Assembly: GCF_012726235.1 (NCBI RefSeq)
Contig: NZ_JAASAH010000002.1
Location: forward strand, 1 to 64,000
Length of the DNA stretch: 64,000 nucleotides
From: Streptomyces sp. HNM0574
GTDB taxonomy: Bacteria > Actinomycetota > Actinomycetes > Streptomycetales > Streptomycetaceae
Direction: 5' to 3'
The position numbers and the translations under genes are program-made. Positions 1 to 8,655 of the stretch are shown here, piece by piece (positions within the stretch are counted from its first letter, which is position 1; each line of letters begins with the position of its first letter). The notes under the pieces were generated by a model. The model did no database searches, was not told where the DNA came from, and saw nothing but the letters and a program-made list of their open reading frames with translations.

Positions 1-314
1 GCGCTGGCCTTGCGGGTGGCCCGGCGGCGCGCACGGGGCGCGGGCGCGGCGGCCTCGCTCGCGGGGGCTTCGGCCGTCGCGGCCGCGCTCTCGCCCGCGT
101 CCACGGGCTGCGGCGCCGGGGCCGTCTCGACGACCGCGCTCGCGGCGCTCTCGGCCGGGCCGGCGGGACCCGCGGGGCGGGTGGCGGCGCGGCGGCGCCG
201 GCGCGGCGGAAGGGTGTCGCTCGGGGAGGTGCCGGCGGCGGCCGCGTCCCCGTTCTGCTGCTGTGTGGTGGTCTCTTCGCTCTCCGCGTTTGCGGATTCG
301 ATCGGTTCGAGCAT
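1..314 (-). CDS. rne: Ribonuclease E/G, N-terminal fragment
   Basis: Only the first ~104 codons lie in the window; the gene runs off the left edge. The protein begins MLEPIESANAESEETT and continues into an Ala/Pro/Arg-rich low-complexity region with a run of five arginines near residue 40. This is the disordered N-terminal arm typical of Streptomyces RNase E/G (RNase ES) before the S1 and catalytic domains. RNase E/G cleaves single-stranded RNA in mRNA decay and rRNA/tRNA processing. The ATG at 314 is preceded by GGGAG about 12 nt upstream. The call rests on this characteristic tail and on the neighbouring radical-SAM pair, which commonly sits beside rne/rng; the catalytic domain is not visible. 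Confidence 0.8.
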   Translation of the reverse strand, partial: MLEPIESANAESEETTTQQQNGDAAAAGTSPSDTLPPRRRRRAATRPAGPAGPAESAASAVVETAPAPQPVDAGESAAATAEAPASEAAAPAPRARRRATRKAS

Positions 315-364
315 GCGGGCAGTTCTCCCGTCACGCTCCCGGGCGCCGCGCCCGGCTCTTGTGG

Positions 365-393
365 GTGCGGCCCCGCACTGCGCGGGGCCGCAC
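365..393 (-). promoter_or_regulatory. Strong hairpin in rne leader
   Basis: Perfect inverted repeat with 12-bp arms (365-376 and 382-393, GTGCGGCCCCGC and its complement) around a 5-nt loop. It lies 50-80 nt upstream of the rne start, in the likely 5' leader. There is no T-tract on the minus strand. It could be a terminator for the upstream gene or a structured leader; E. coli rne autoregulates through leader hairpins, but a parallel here is only inference. Confidence 0.5.
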
Positions 394-576
394 TCCGGGG
401 CGTGGGCGCCACACGGGAGCTGTCGTGTCGCTCGCCGGTTCCGGGCCTGTGCGTGAACCCGGCTACGGCGAAAGTCTGCTGGTCAGTGCGCTCGCCTGCC
501 GGACAGCGGTCCAGGGTGGCTCCCTGGCGCGTGCATCAGCGGTGGCGCATTCAACGGTGATCCTCCAGGCCGTGGC

Positions 577-1419
577 CTACGCGCTGCCGCCCGGCGCCGT
601 CGCGACGGCGGTTGCGTCGCGGTCGGGCGCCAACGGGTCGGTCACCGTGCCGGACTCCGTATCGAGCGGCCCCTGCGCCAGCCTGGTCACCGCTGCGGCG
701 ACCGGCGGCGCCAGGTCGGCCGTAGCGCGGAGACCGGACAGGACGTCGTCGGGTCGTACGACAGGTGTCAGGTGTCGTACTACCAGGCGCAGTATCGCAC
801 AGGGACCCTCTCCCGGCCTATCGCCCCTGTCCTGCGGATCGGCTTCCGCTGAGGTCAGGGAGGCGACGGCGGCGCGGGCGTCGAAGGTGCGGATGCCCTT
901 CTTCGTCTGCCGCTGGACCTCCACCGTCTCCGCCGCCAGGAAGGCCGCGACGGCGCGCTCGGCCTCCTGGGGCGTCACGCCGTCCAGCCGGATCTCCCAG
1001 GTGGAAGCCTCCAGCCGGTGGGCGAAGTCGGAGGCCGAGGCGGACGTGGCCGTCTCGACCGCGTCGACGATGTCGAGCCCGTCGGGCATGAAGTCGTCGA
1101 GCAGGTCCCTCAGTACCTCGGGGTCGCGCCGCTCGGTGAGGGCGATCTCCAGGTACTCGGCCTCGCTGCCGGTGCCGGTGGGTGCGGCGTTGGCGTAGCT
1201 GACCTTGGGGTGCGGGGTGAATCCGGCGGAGTACGCCATGGGCACCCCTGCCCTGCGCAGCGCCCGTTCGAACGCGCGCTGGAAATCTCGGTGACTGGTG
1301 AACCGGAGGCGGCCACGCTTGGTGTAGCGAAGTCGAACACGCTGCACTGCGGGTGCGGGCGGCGGGCCTTCGGGCTGTCGCTTGCCCAGTGGTTCTCTCC
1401 TCGGTGCCGGGCGGCGCAC
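577..1419 (-). CDS. TIGR03936 radical-SAM-linked protein
   Basis: About 280 aa. The core starts with a stretch reading RVRLRYTKRGRLRFTSHRD, followed by FERALRRAGVPMAYSAGF and a YANAAPTGTGSEAEYLEIAL block, which is diagnostic of the TIGR03936 (DUF2344) family. It has no CxxxCxxC motif, so it is the partner of the radical-SAM protein encoded upstream (2218-4143) rather than a radical-SAM enzyme itself. In many bacteria the two are adjacent or fused; here a GNAT gene separates them. Molecular function is unknown. I give the GTG at 1419; a CTG at 1389 has a better-placed AGGAGAG and may be the true start. The C-terminal ~20 residues are low complexity. Confidence 0.85.
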   Translation of the reverse strand: MRRPAPRREPLGKRQPEGPPPAPAVQRVRLRYTKRGRLRFTSHRDFQRAFERALRRAGVPMAYSAGFTPHPKVSYANAAPTGTGSEAEYLEIALTERRDPEVLRDLLDDFMPDGLDIVDAVETATSASASDFAHRLEASTWEIRLDGVTPQEAERAVAAFLAAETVEVQRQTKKGIRTFDARAAVASLTSAEADPQDRGDRPGEGPCAILRLVVRHLTPVVRPDDVLSGLRATADLAPPVAAAVTRLAQGPLDTESGTVTDPLAPDRDATAVATAPGGSA

Positions 1420-1589
1420 CGTCGAGCGGCCGCCCTTCGTGTGTCTGTCAAAGGGGGCGGAAGTCCGCTCGGGCGGTGTGGACGGGCCCGGTCTCGCCGG
1501 GCCGGTCCGCCCCGTCGGCGGAGAAATCCTTCTGCCCAGGGTACGCGGCGTGTCCAGAGCCGCCGCCCCGGCTCCTCGTTCCGGGTGGT

Positions 1590-2144
1590 TCAGCCGCCGG
1601 TGCCCGGGGTGTCCGCCGTGTCGATCCAGTACCGCAGTTTGGCGCCGCGCCGGTCCTCGAAGATCCCGCCGCAGGCCTCGATCACCCGGCGCGAGGGCAG
1701 GTTGTCGTGGTCGCAGGTGACGAGTACGGAGCCGAGCCCGAGCGCCCGCGCGCGGGGCAGTGCCGCGCGGAGCATCGCGGTGGCGTGGCCCCGGCGGCGG
1801 GCCGAGGGGCGTACGTCGTAGCCGATGTGGCCGCCGTACTCGCGCAGGAAGTCGTCCAGCCGGTGCCGTACGGCGAGCCGACCGAGGTAGATCTCGCCCT
1901 CGGTGCACCAGAAGTGGGTGCACGGCACGGTGCCGGTGTCCCGTCCGGGCCCGCTCTGCTCCCGCAGCCAGGCCGTGTACGCGGCGAAGACCGCCGGGTC
2001 GTGCCAGCGGTCCCCGTACGCGCGGATCTCGCGGGCGACGGCCGAGCCGTCGTCCGGGCCGCCGCGGCCCTCCGCGCGGAACTCCGCCATCGCGTCGAGG
2101 AACGAGGCGTGCACGGCGGGCGTCGGCGCTGTCAGTTTCGGCAT
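1590..2144 (-). CDS. GNAT-family N-acetyltransferase
   Basis: 184 aa. The C-terminal half carries the acetyl-CoA binding signature: IGYDVRPSARRRGHATAML (R-x-x-G-x-A/G type motif A) followed by a beta-strand and DHDNLPSRRVIEACGG, a common GNAT C-terminal pattern. The substrate cannot be told. It lies on the same strand between the two members of the radical-SAM pair. GTG at 2147 and ATG at 2144 are alternative starts. Neither has a Shine-Dalgarno sequence, because a strong hairpin ends 6-9 nt upstream, so translation may be leaderless or start elsewhere. Confidence 0.8.
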   Translation of the reverse strand: MPKLTAPTPAVHASFLDAMAEFRAEGRGGPDDGSAVAREIRAYGDRWHDPAVFAAYTAWLREQSGPGRDTGTVPCTHFWCTEGEIYLGRLAVRHRLDDFLREYGGHIGYDVRPSARRRGHATAMLRAALPRARALGLGSVLVTCDHDNLPSRRVIEACGGIFEDRRGAKLRYWIDTADTPGTGG

Positions 2145-2152
2145 CACACCAG

Positions 2153-2182
2153 TGTGGCCGGGCCCCGAAGGGCCCGGCCACA
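2153..2182 (-). terminator. Hairpin after the radical-SAM gene
   Basis: Perfect 13-bp stem (2153-2165 with 2170-2182) closed by a 4-nt loop that reads TTCG on the minus strand. It lies 36 nt past the stop of the radical-SAM gene and only 6-9 nt before the GNAT start. It looks like a factor-independent hairpin without a U-tract, as is usual in Streptomyces. Confidence 0.65.
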
Positions 2183-2217
2183 GAGCTGCGGGACGGCGAA
2201 GTCGCCGGTGCGCGCGG

Positions 2218-4143
2218 TTACTTGACGACGGTCAGCGGCAGCAGCTTCTTGCCCGTCGGGCCCATCTGGATCTCGGTGTCCATCTGGGGGCAGACGCCAC
2301 AGTCGAAGCAGGGGTCCCAGCGGCAGTCGGGAACCTCGGTCTCGTCGAGGGCGTCCTGCCAGTCCTCCCAGAGCCAGTCCTTGTCGAGACCGGAGTCGAG
2401 GTGGTCCCAGGGGAGGACCTCCTCGTAGGTGCGCTCGCGCGTGGTGTACCAGTCGACGTCCACGCCGTAGGCGGGCAGCGCCTTCGCGGCCGCGGTCATC
2501 CACAGGTCGTAGCTGAAGTACTCGCGCCAGCCGTCGAAGCGGCCGCCCTGCTCGTACACCTCGCGGATGACGGCGCCGACGCGGCGGTCACCGCGCGAGA
2601 GCAGGCCCTCGACGATGCCGGGCTTGCCGTCGTGGTACCGGAAGCCGATGGAGCGCCCGTACTTCTTGTCTCCGCGGATCTTGTCCCGCAGCTTGGCGAG
2701 CCGGGCGTCGGTCTCCTCGGGGGACAGCTGCGGCGCCCACTGGAACGGGGTGTGCGGCTTGGGCACGAAACCGCCGATGGAGACGGTGCAGCGGATGTCG
2801 TTGGAGCCGGCGACCTCACGGCCCTTGGCGATGACGTTGACCGCCATGTCGCCGATCTGGAGGACGTCCTCGTCCGTCTCGGTGGGGAGGCCGCACATGA
2901 AGTACAGCTTCACCTGACGCCAGCCGTTGCCGTACGCGGTGGCGACGGTCCGGATCAGGTCCTCCTCCGAGACCATCTTGTTGATGACCTTGCGGATGCG
3001 CTCACTGCCGCCCTCGGGGGCGAAGGTGAGGCCGGAGCGGCGGCCGTTGCGGGTGAGCTCGTTGGCCAGGTCGATGTTGAAGGCGTCGACGCGGGTGGAC
3101 GGCAGCGAGAGGCCGATCTTGTCCTCTTCGTAGCGGTCGGCGAGGCCCTTGGCGACGTCCGCGATCTCGCTGTGGTCGGCGGAGGACAGCGAGAGCAGGC
3201 CGACCTCCTCGAAGCCGGTGTTCTTGAGGCCCTTGTCGACCATCTCGCCGATGCCGGTGATCGACCGCTCGCGCACCGGCCGGGTGATCATGCCGGCCTG
3301 GCAGAACCGGCAGCCGCGCGTGCAGCCGCGGAAGATCTCGACGGACATCCGCTCGTGCACCGTCTCGGCCAGCGGCACCAGCGGCTGCTTCGGGTACGGC
3401 CACTCGTCGAGGTCCATCACCGTGTGCTTGGAGACCCGCCACGGGACGCCGGAGCGGTTGGGAACGACGCGGGAGATCCGGCCGTCCGCCAGGTACTCGA
3501 CGTCGTAGAACCGCGGCACGTACACGCCGCCGGTCTTCGCCAGCCGCAGCAGCAGCTCGTCCCGCCCGCCGGGCCGGCCCTCCTGCTTCCACGCCTTGAT
3601 GATGTCGGTGACCTCGAGGACGGCCTGCTCGCCGTCGCCGATGACCGCGACGTCGATGAAGTCGGCCACGGGCTCCGGGTTGAACGCCGCGTGCCCGCCC
3701 GCCATCACGATCGGGTGGTCCTCCGTCCGGTCGGCCGCCTCCAGCGGGACGCCGGAGAGGTCGAGCGCGGTGAGCAGGTTGGTGTAGCCGAGCTCGGTGG
3801 AGAAGGAGACGCCGAGGACGTCGAAGGCGCCGACCGGGCGGTGCGCGTCGACGGTGAACTGCGGGACGTCGTGCTCCCGCATCAGCTTCTCCAGGTCGGG
3901 CCACACGCTGTAGGTCCGCTCGGCGAGCACGCCCTCGCGCTCGTTGAGCACCTCGTAGAGGATCATGACGCCCTGGTTGGGCAGTCCCACCTCGTAGGCG
4001 TCGGGGTACATCAGCGCCCAGCGGACGTCGCAGGCGTCCCAGTCCTTGGTGGTGGAGTTCAGCTCTCCGCCGACGTACTGGATCGGCTTCTGGACGTGCG
4101 GGAGGAGGGCCTCCAGGCGCGGGAAGACCGACTCGACAGGCAT
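2218..4143 (-). CDS. TIGR03960 B12-binding-type radical SAM protein
   Basis: 641 aa. The N-terminal ~230 residues form the B12-binding-like region (ALMYPDAYEVGLPNQGVMIL, later VMAGGHAAFNPEPVADF and VIGDGEQA). The radical-SAM core follows with the cluster motif FRGCTRGCRFCQAG (CxxxCxxC) and GLLSLSSADH. The C-terminus has extra cysteines (CRWDPCFDCGVCPQMDTE) that could bind a second cluster. This is the TIGR03960 family, found almost invariably with TIGR03936; the reaction is unknown. The ATG at 4143 is clear. Nothing is truncated, and a terminator-like hairpin follows the stop. Confidence 0.9.
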   Translation of the reverse strand: MPVESVFPRLEALLPHVQKPIQYVGGELNSTTKDWDACDVRWALMYPDAYEVGLPNQGVMILYEVLNEREGVLAERTYSVWPDLEKLMREHDVPQFTVDAHRPVGAFDVLGVSFSTELGYTNLLTALDLSGVPLEAADRTEDHPIVMAGGHAAFNPEPVADFIDVAVIGDGEQAVLEVTDIIKAWKQEGRPGGRDELLLRLAKTGGVYVPRFYDVEYLADGRISRVVPNRSGVPWRVSKHTVMDLDEWPYPKQPLVPLAETVHERMSVEIFRGCTRGCRFCQAGMITRPVRERSITGIGEMVDKGLKNTGFEEVGLLSLSSADHSEIADVAKGLADRYEEDKIGLSLPSTRVDAFNIDLANELTRNGRRSGLTFAPEGGSERIRKVINKMVSEEDLIRTVATAYGNGWRQVKLYFMCGLPTETDEDVLQIGDMAVNVIAKGREVAGSNDIRCTVSIGGFVPKPHTPFQWAPQLSPEETDARLAKLRDKIRGDKKYGRSIGFRYHDGKPGIVEGLLSRGDRRVGAVIREVYEQGGRFDGWREYFSYDLWMTAAAKALPAYGVDVDWYTTRERTYEEVLPWDHLDSGLDKDWLWEDWQDALDETEVPDCRWDPCFDCGVCPQMDTEIQMGPTGKKLLPLTVVK

Positions 4144-4290
4144 GGGTGGTGTCCTCGGATCTGGTGTCTCGGATCAGGGGGCTCGCGTCAGAGCATCAGC
4201 GGGCTGTACGTGCACAGGTGACCATCCAGCCTAACGCCCGCGCCGCGCGCGTTTCCCGCCAGCGCCGACGTACCGGTCCCCGACGTGCCG

Positions 4291-4320
4291 AGGGGCGCAC
4301 ACCCGCTGGTGTACGCCCCT
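4291..4320 (-). terminator. Terminator of the mre/rodA operon
   Basis: Imperfect hairpin AGGGGCG-c-ACACC / GGTGT-a-CGCCCCT with a 4-nt loop, 32 nt downstream of the rodA stop on the minus strand. Confidence 0.6.
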
Positions 4321-4351
4321 CGCTGTGGCTCCGTCCGGTCCGCCCGCGCCG

Positions 4352-5551
4352 CTATCCGGCGACCGGGCGTTGCACCCTGATCGACTGCAACAGCCCCACC
4401 GCGATCCACACCGCGAACATCGAGGTACCGCCGTAGGAGACGAACGGCAGCGGAAGGCCCGCGACGGGCATGATGCCCAGCGTCATCCCGATGTTCTCGA
4501 AGGACTGGAAGGCGAACCAGGCGATGATCCCGGCGGCGACGACGGTGCTGTAGAGCTCGTTCGACTCCCGCGCGATCCGGCAGGCCCGCCAGATCACCAC
4601 GCCCAGCAGCACGATGATCAGCAGCCCGCCGACGAAGCCGAGTTCCTCGCCCGCGACGGTGAACACGAAGTCCGTCTGCTGCTCGGGCACGAACTGGCCG
4701 GTCGTCTGGGTGCCGTTCATCAGGCCCTTGCCGAGCAGCCCGCCCGAACCGATCGCGATCCGCGCCTGGTTGGTGTTGTAGCCGACGCCCGCCGGGTCCA
4801 GGGCCGGGTTGGCGAAGGCCGCGAACCGGTTGATCTGGTACTCGTCGAGCAGCCCCAGCACCCACACCAGGACCGCGCCGCCGGCTCCCGCCGTGCACAG
4901 CCCGATGATCCACCGGTTCGAGGCACCGGAGGCCAGCAGGACGCCGAGCACGATCACCACCATCACCATCACCGAGCCGAGGTCCGGCATCAGCATGATG
5001 ACGACGATCGGCGCGGCCGCGATGCCCAGCGACTGGAGCACCGTGCGGTGCGCCGGATGGTCGAGATCGCCCGCGTCGACCCTGGCGGCGAGCAGCATCG
5101 CCATCGCCAGGATCACCGTGATCTTGATGAACTCGGCGGGCTGGATGGAGAATCCGGCGCCCAGCTGGATCCAGGCCCGCTGCCCGTTGATGGTCGCGCC
5201 GAGCGGCGTGAGCACCAGCAGCGCCAGCACCAGGGTCGCCCCGTACAGCACCGGCACGGCCCCGCGCACCCGCCGGTGCCCGAGCCACACCATCCCGCCC
5301 ATCAGCAGCAGCCCGACGACCAGGCTGAGGAAGTGCCGGGTGAGGAAGTAGTACGGGTCGCCCTGGTTGAGGTCGGTCCGGTTGCGGGTGGCCGACCAGA
5401 CCAGCAGCGAACCGATGACGGACAGCACGATGCCCGAGCCGATCATGATCCAGTCGAGCCGCCAGACGACGGAGTCACGGCCGGTGAGACGGTCCCAGAC
5501 GCTGCGGCTGCGCGGCCCGTAACCGCTGAGCGTGTACGAGTGCGTGCTCAT
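4352..5551 (-). CDS. rodA: FtsW/RodA/SpoVE-family glycosyltransferase
   Basis: 399 aa polytopic membrane protein of the SEDS family, which polymerises lipid II into glycan strands together with a class B PBP. Visible hallmarks are about ten hydrophobic segments, the ATINGQRAWIQLG loop followed by GFSIQPAEFIKI, and GLPLPFVSYGGTS near the C-terminus. The start overlaps the mrdA stop by 4 nt (ATGA), so the two are translationally coupled. In S. coelicolor the equivalent gene (sfr) belongs to the spore-wall synthesising complex with Mre proteins and PBP2. A hairpin follows, so this is the last gene of the operon. Confidence 0.93.
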   Translation of the reverse strand: MSTHSYTLSGYGPRSRSVWDRLTGRDSVVWRLDWIMIGSGIVLSVIGSLLVWSATRNRTDLNQGDPYYFLTRHFLSLVVGLLLMGGMVWLGHRRVRGAVPVLYGATLVLALLVLTPLGATINGQRAWIQLGAGFSIQPAEFIKITVILAMAMLLAARVDAGDLDHPAHRTVLQSLGIAAAPIVVIMLMPDLGSVMVMVVIVLGVLLASGASNRWIIGLCTAGAGGAVLVWVLGLLDEYQINRFAAFANPALDPAGVGYNTNQARIAIGSGGLLGKGLMNGTQTTGQFVPEQQTDFVFTVAGEELGFVGGLLIIVLLGVVIWRACRIARESNELYSTVVAAGIIAWFAFQSFENIGMTLGIMPVAGLPLPFVSYGGTSMFAVWIAVGLLQSIRVQRPVAG

Positions 5552-7887
5552 CCCTGGCCCTCTGCTTCCGACTCCTGACGCGCCGGCTGCGCCGCGGCAC
5601 CCGCGCCCCCGCCGCCGGGATCACCCCCGCCGCCGTCACCACGCGCGTCCCCGCCGCCGGCCCGCTCGTCACCACCGTCGGCTCCGCTGCCGTCACCGGC
5701 TCCGCCGCCGCCGTCACCGCCCGCCTGCTGCGCGGGGGCCTCCTGCTCCGGGTCCTCGCCCGGCTTGGCGGGCTCGTCCTGCTCGGGCGGGAGCTTGCCG
5801 CGCTCGGCCACGATGTTGCCGTGCTTGTCGATGCGGGGCAGCGCCTTCTCCGGCTTCGGCAGCAGGGCCCGCTTCGGGTGGATCTTGCCGTCCTTGTCGA
5901 CGCCGTAGATCGCGTTGTAGATCTCGCGCACGGCGGGGCCCGAGGCACCGGAACCCGTACCGCCCTGGGAGATCGTCATGACGATCGTGTACTCGTCCGT
6001 GTAGGTCGCGAACCAGGACGTGGTCTGCTTCCCGGCGACCTCGGCGGTACCCGTCTTGGCGTGCATCGGGATCTTGTCCTGCGGCCAGCCGGTGTCCCCG
6101 AAGCGCCAGGCGGCGGTGCCGCGCTCGGCGACGCCCGCGAGGGCCTTGTCCATCTTCGCGAGGTTCTCCTTGCTGATGGGCAGCTTGCCGTGCGGGCTCG
6201 GCTCGATCTCCTTTATGTCCTTGCCCTTGGGGTCGACGACGGCCTTGCCGATCGTCGGGTCGAAAAGAGTGCCGCCGTTGGCGATGCCCGCGTAGATCGT
6301 CGCCATCTGGATCGGGGTGACGAGGGTGTCGCCCTGGCCGATGGAGTAGTTGACGCTGTCACCGGCGCGCATCTTCATGCCGGAGACGCAGTTCTCCTTG
6401 GCGATCTTGTCCGCGTACGACTTGGGGTCCTTGCCCTGCTGGCACCAGGCGTCCTTGTTGGCCTTCCAGTAGTCCTTCTTCCACTGGCGGTCCGGGACCC
6501 GGCCGGTGACCTCGTTCGGGAGGTCGATGCCGGTCTTCTTGCCCAGGCCGAACTGGTGGGCCGTCTTGTAGAACCAGTCCTTGGTGTCCTTCTTCGGCTT
6601 GTTGCCGCCGTCCTTCTGCCACTCCTTGTGGGCCAGCCGGTAGAAGACGGTGTCGCAGGAGACCTCCAGCGCGCGGCCGAGGCCGATGCTGCCGTGGCTC
6701 TGCGACTCGAAGTTCTTGAAGACCTGCCCGCCGACGCTGTACGAGGAGCTGCACTCGTAGTTGCCGTCGAAGGGGTAACCGGCGTTGATCGCGGCCGTCG
6801 TCGGAATGACCTTGAAGATCGAACCCGGCGCCGCCAGGCCCTGGATGGCGCGGTTGAGCAGCGGGTAGTTGGACTTCTTCCCGGTCAGCTCCTTGTACTT
6901 GTCGCCGGAGATGCCGCCGATCCAGTCGTTGGGGTCGTACTCCGGGTTGGAGGCCATGGAGACCACGCGTCCGGTCTTGTTCTCCATGACGACGGCCGCG
7001 CCCGCGTCCGCCTCGTAGTTGCGGCCGGTGTTCCGGTCGTGCTCCTTGCGGGCCGCCTTCATCGCCTTGTCGAGCTGCTTCTCGGTGACGGCCTGCACCC
7101 GCGAGTCGATGCTCGTGACGAGGCTCGACCCCGGCACCGCCTTGTCGCTCTTGGCCCGTCCCATCACGCGGCCGAGGTTGTCCACCTCGTACCGGGTGAC
7201 GCCCGAACTGCCGCGCAGCGCGCTGTCGTAGGAGCGCTCGATGCCGGAGCGGCCGATCTCGTCGGAGGAGAGGAACGGCGAATCGGTCTTCTTCGCCTTC
7301 TCGATCTCCTCGTCCGTGACGGGCGAGAGGTACCCGAGCACCTGCGAGGTGCTCGCCCCGTACGGAGCGGGGTAGCGGCGTACGGCGGTGGGCTCGGCCG
7401 TGATCCCGGGAAAGTCCTCCGCGCGCTCCCGGATCTGCAGGGCCTGCTGCGTGGTGGCCTCGTCGGTGACGGGGATGGGCTGGTACGGAGAGCCGTTCCA
7501 GCAGGGCTGCGGGGTCTCCGCGTCGCAGAGCCGGACCTTCTCGCGCACCGTCTTCGGGTCCATCCGCAGGACCTTGGCCAGCCGTTCGAGGACGGCCTTG
7601 CCCCCGTCGTCCATCTTCATCAGGTCGGTGCGGGAGGCGGAGACGACGAGCCGGGTCTCGTTGTCGGCGATCGGCACGCCGCGCGCGTCGAGGATGGAGC
7701 CCCGCGTCGCGGGCTGGACGACCTGCTGGACGTGGTTGCCCGACGCCTCCTTCTGGTACTCCTCGCCGTTGCGGACCTGGAGATACCACAGACGCCCGCC
7801 GAGCGTGGCGAGCAGGGACATGACCAGAATCTGGATGGCGATGAGCCGGATGGAGACCCGCGAGGCCTTCTCGGGAAGGCGGCTCAC
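5548..7887 (-). CDS. mrdA: Penicillin-binding protein 2 (class B transpeptidase)
   Basis: 779 aa. A single N-terminal membrane anchor (~15-35) is followed by the PBP dimer domain (NHVQQVVQPATRGSILDARG) and the transpeptidase domain. Active-site motifs are S356-I-F-K (nucleophile Ser), S410-C-D and K611-T-G. The last ~80 residues are Gly/Glu/Ala-rich and disordered, a long tail beyond the enzyme domain that is likely extracytoplasmic. It overlaps mreD and rodA by 4 nt each. It cross-links peptidoglycan as partner of the adjacent RodA; in Streptomyces this complex acts mainly on the spore wall. Confidence 0.93.
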   Translation of the reverse strand: MSRLPEKASRVSIRLIAIQILVMSLLATLGGRLWYLQVRNGEEYQKEASGNHVQQVVQPATRGSILDARGVPIADNETRLVVSASRTDLMKMDDGGKAVLERLAKVLRMDPKTVREKVRLCDAETPQPCWNGSPYQPIPVTDEATTQQALQIRERAEDFPGITAEPTAVRRYPAPYGASTSQVLGYLSPVTDEEIEKAKKTDSPFLSSDEIGRSGIERSYDSALRGSSGVTRYEVDNLGRVMGRAKSDKAVPGSSLVTSIDSRVQAVTEKQLDKAMKAARKEHDRNTGRNYEADAGAAVVMENKTGRVVSMASNPEYDPNDWIGGISGDKYKELTGKKSNYPLLNRAIQGLAAPGSIFKVIPTTAAINAGYPFDGNYECSSSYSVGGQVFKNFESQSHGSIGLGRALEVSCDTVFYRLAHKEWQKDGGNKPKKDTKDWFYKTAHQFGLGKKTGIDLPNEVTGRVPDRQWKKDYWKANKDAWCQQGKDPKSYADKIAKENCVSGMKMRAGDSVNYSIGQGDTLVTPIQMATIYAGIANGGTLFDPTIGKAVVDPKGKDIKEIEPSPHGKLPISKENLAKMDKALAGVAERGTAAWRFGDTGWPQDKIPMHAKTGTAEVAGKQTTSWFATYTDEYTIVMTISQGGTGSGASGPAVREIYNAIYGVDKDGKIHPKRALLPKPEKALPRIDKHGNIVAERGKLPPEQDEPAKPGEDPEQEAPAQQAGGDGGGGAGDGSGADGGDERAGGGDARGDGGGGDPGGGGAGAAAQPARQESEAEGQG

Positions 7888-8651
7888 AGCTTCTTCACTC
7901 CCTTGATCTTCCCGGCCTTGTTCCGTGCCGTACGGCGTCCGCTGCCGAGCAGCTCGCTCTTCTGGCCGCCGAACCGGACGGTCTTGCCGTTCCGTTCGGC
8001 CTTGCCGAAGCCGCCGCGGCCGCCCGGCCTGCTGAAGATCCCGGCGCCCGAACCGCCGATGCCGATCCCGGCGCCCGAGGTCAGCCAGCCGTAGCTGCGG
8101 TCCCGGCCGCTGGCGGTGCCGCCGCCCGCGCCCTCGGTCGCGACCGGGTCGCGCTGGGTACGGCGGGCCAGCGCCATGATCACGGGAACTGTGAAGGGCG
8201 CCAGCAGCAGGTCGTACAGGGTCGCGGTGAACAGCAGCCCGAGGATGCCCGCGGTGCCGGCGGCGGTGTCGCCCACCAGCGCGCCGACGCCCGCGTACAG
8301 CAGCGTGGAGCTGATCGCGGCGACGCCGACGACGAGCATCGGCACCGTCGCCGAACGGTGCTGGCCCGACTCCGGCTTGGTCAGCCCCGCGACGTAGCCG
8401 ACGACGCAGAGCACCAGCGCGTACCGGCCCACCGCGTGGTCGGCGGGCGGCGCGATGTCGGCGAGCAGCCCGGCGACGAAGCCGATCAGCGCGCCCGCCG
8501 TGTGCCCGTAGACCATGGCCAGGCCGAGGACGACGAGCAGCAGCAGATCGGGGACCGCGCCCGGCAGTTGGAGTCTGGCGAGCACACTCACCTGGACGAT
8601 CAGGGCGACGACCACGAGGAAGGTCGAAAGCAGCATCCGGTTGAGGCGCAT
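7884..8651 (-). CDS. mreD: Rod shape-determining protein MreD
   Basis: 255 aa. The first ~170 residues hold five to six hydrophobic helices (FLVVVALIVQVSVLARLQL, LLLLVVLGLAMVYGHTAGAL and others) typical of MreD, a membrane scaffold of the elongasome. The family is usually ~160-180 residues; here a basic, Gly-rich tail of about 85 residues follows (GRDRSYGWLTSGAGIGIGG through a lysine-rich end KGVKKL), probably cytoplasmic. It sits 4 nt after mreC and overlaps mrdA by 4 nt. Confidence 0.9.
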   Translation of the reverse strand: MRLNRMLLSTFLVVVALIVQVSVLARLQLPGAVPDLLLLVVLGLAMVYGHTAGALIGFVAGLLADIAPPADHAVGRYALVLCVVGYVAGLTKPESGQHRSATVPMLVVGVAAISSTLLYAGVGALVGDTAAGTAGILGLLFTATLYDLLLAPFTVPVIMALARRTQRDPVATEGAGGGTASGRDRSYGWLTSGAGIGIGGSGAGIFSRPGGRGGFGKAERNGKTVRFGGQKSELLGSGRRTARNKAGKIKGVKKL

Positions 8652-8655
8652 CGGG

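Noticed and set aside
1903..4221. Long plus-strand open frame of ~770 codons opposite the radical-SAM gene
   Set aside because: Antisense shadow caused by high GC; composition is Val/Leu/Gly/Asp noise with no recognisable domain, while the minus strand is a clear TIGR03960 protein.
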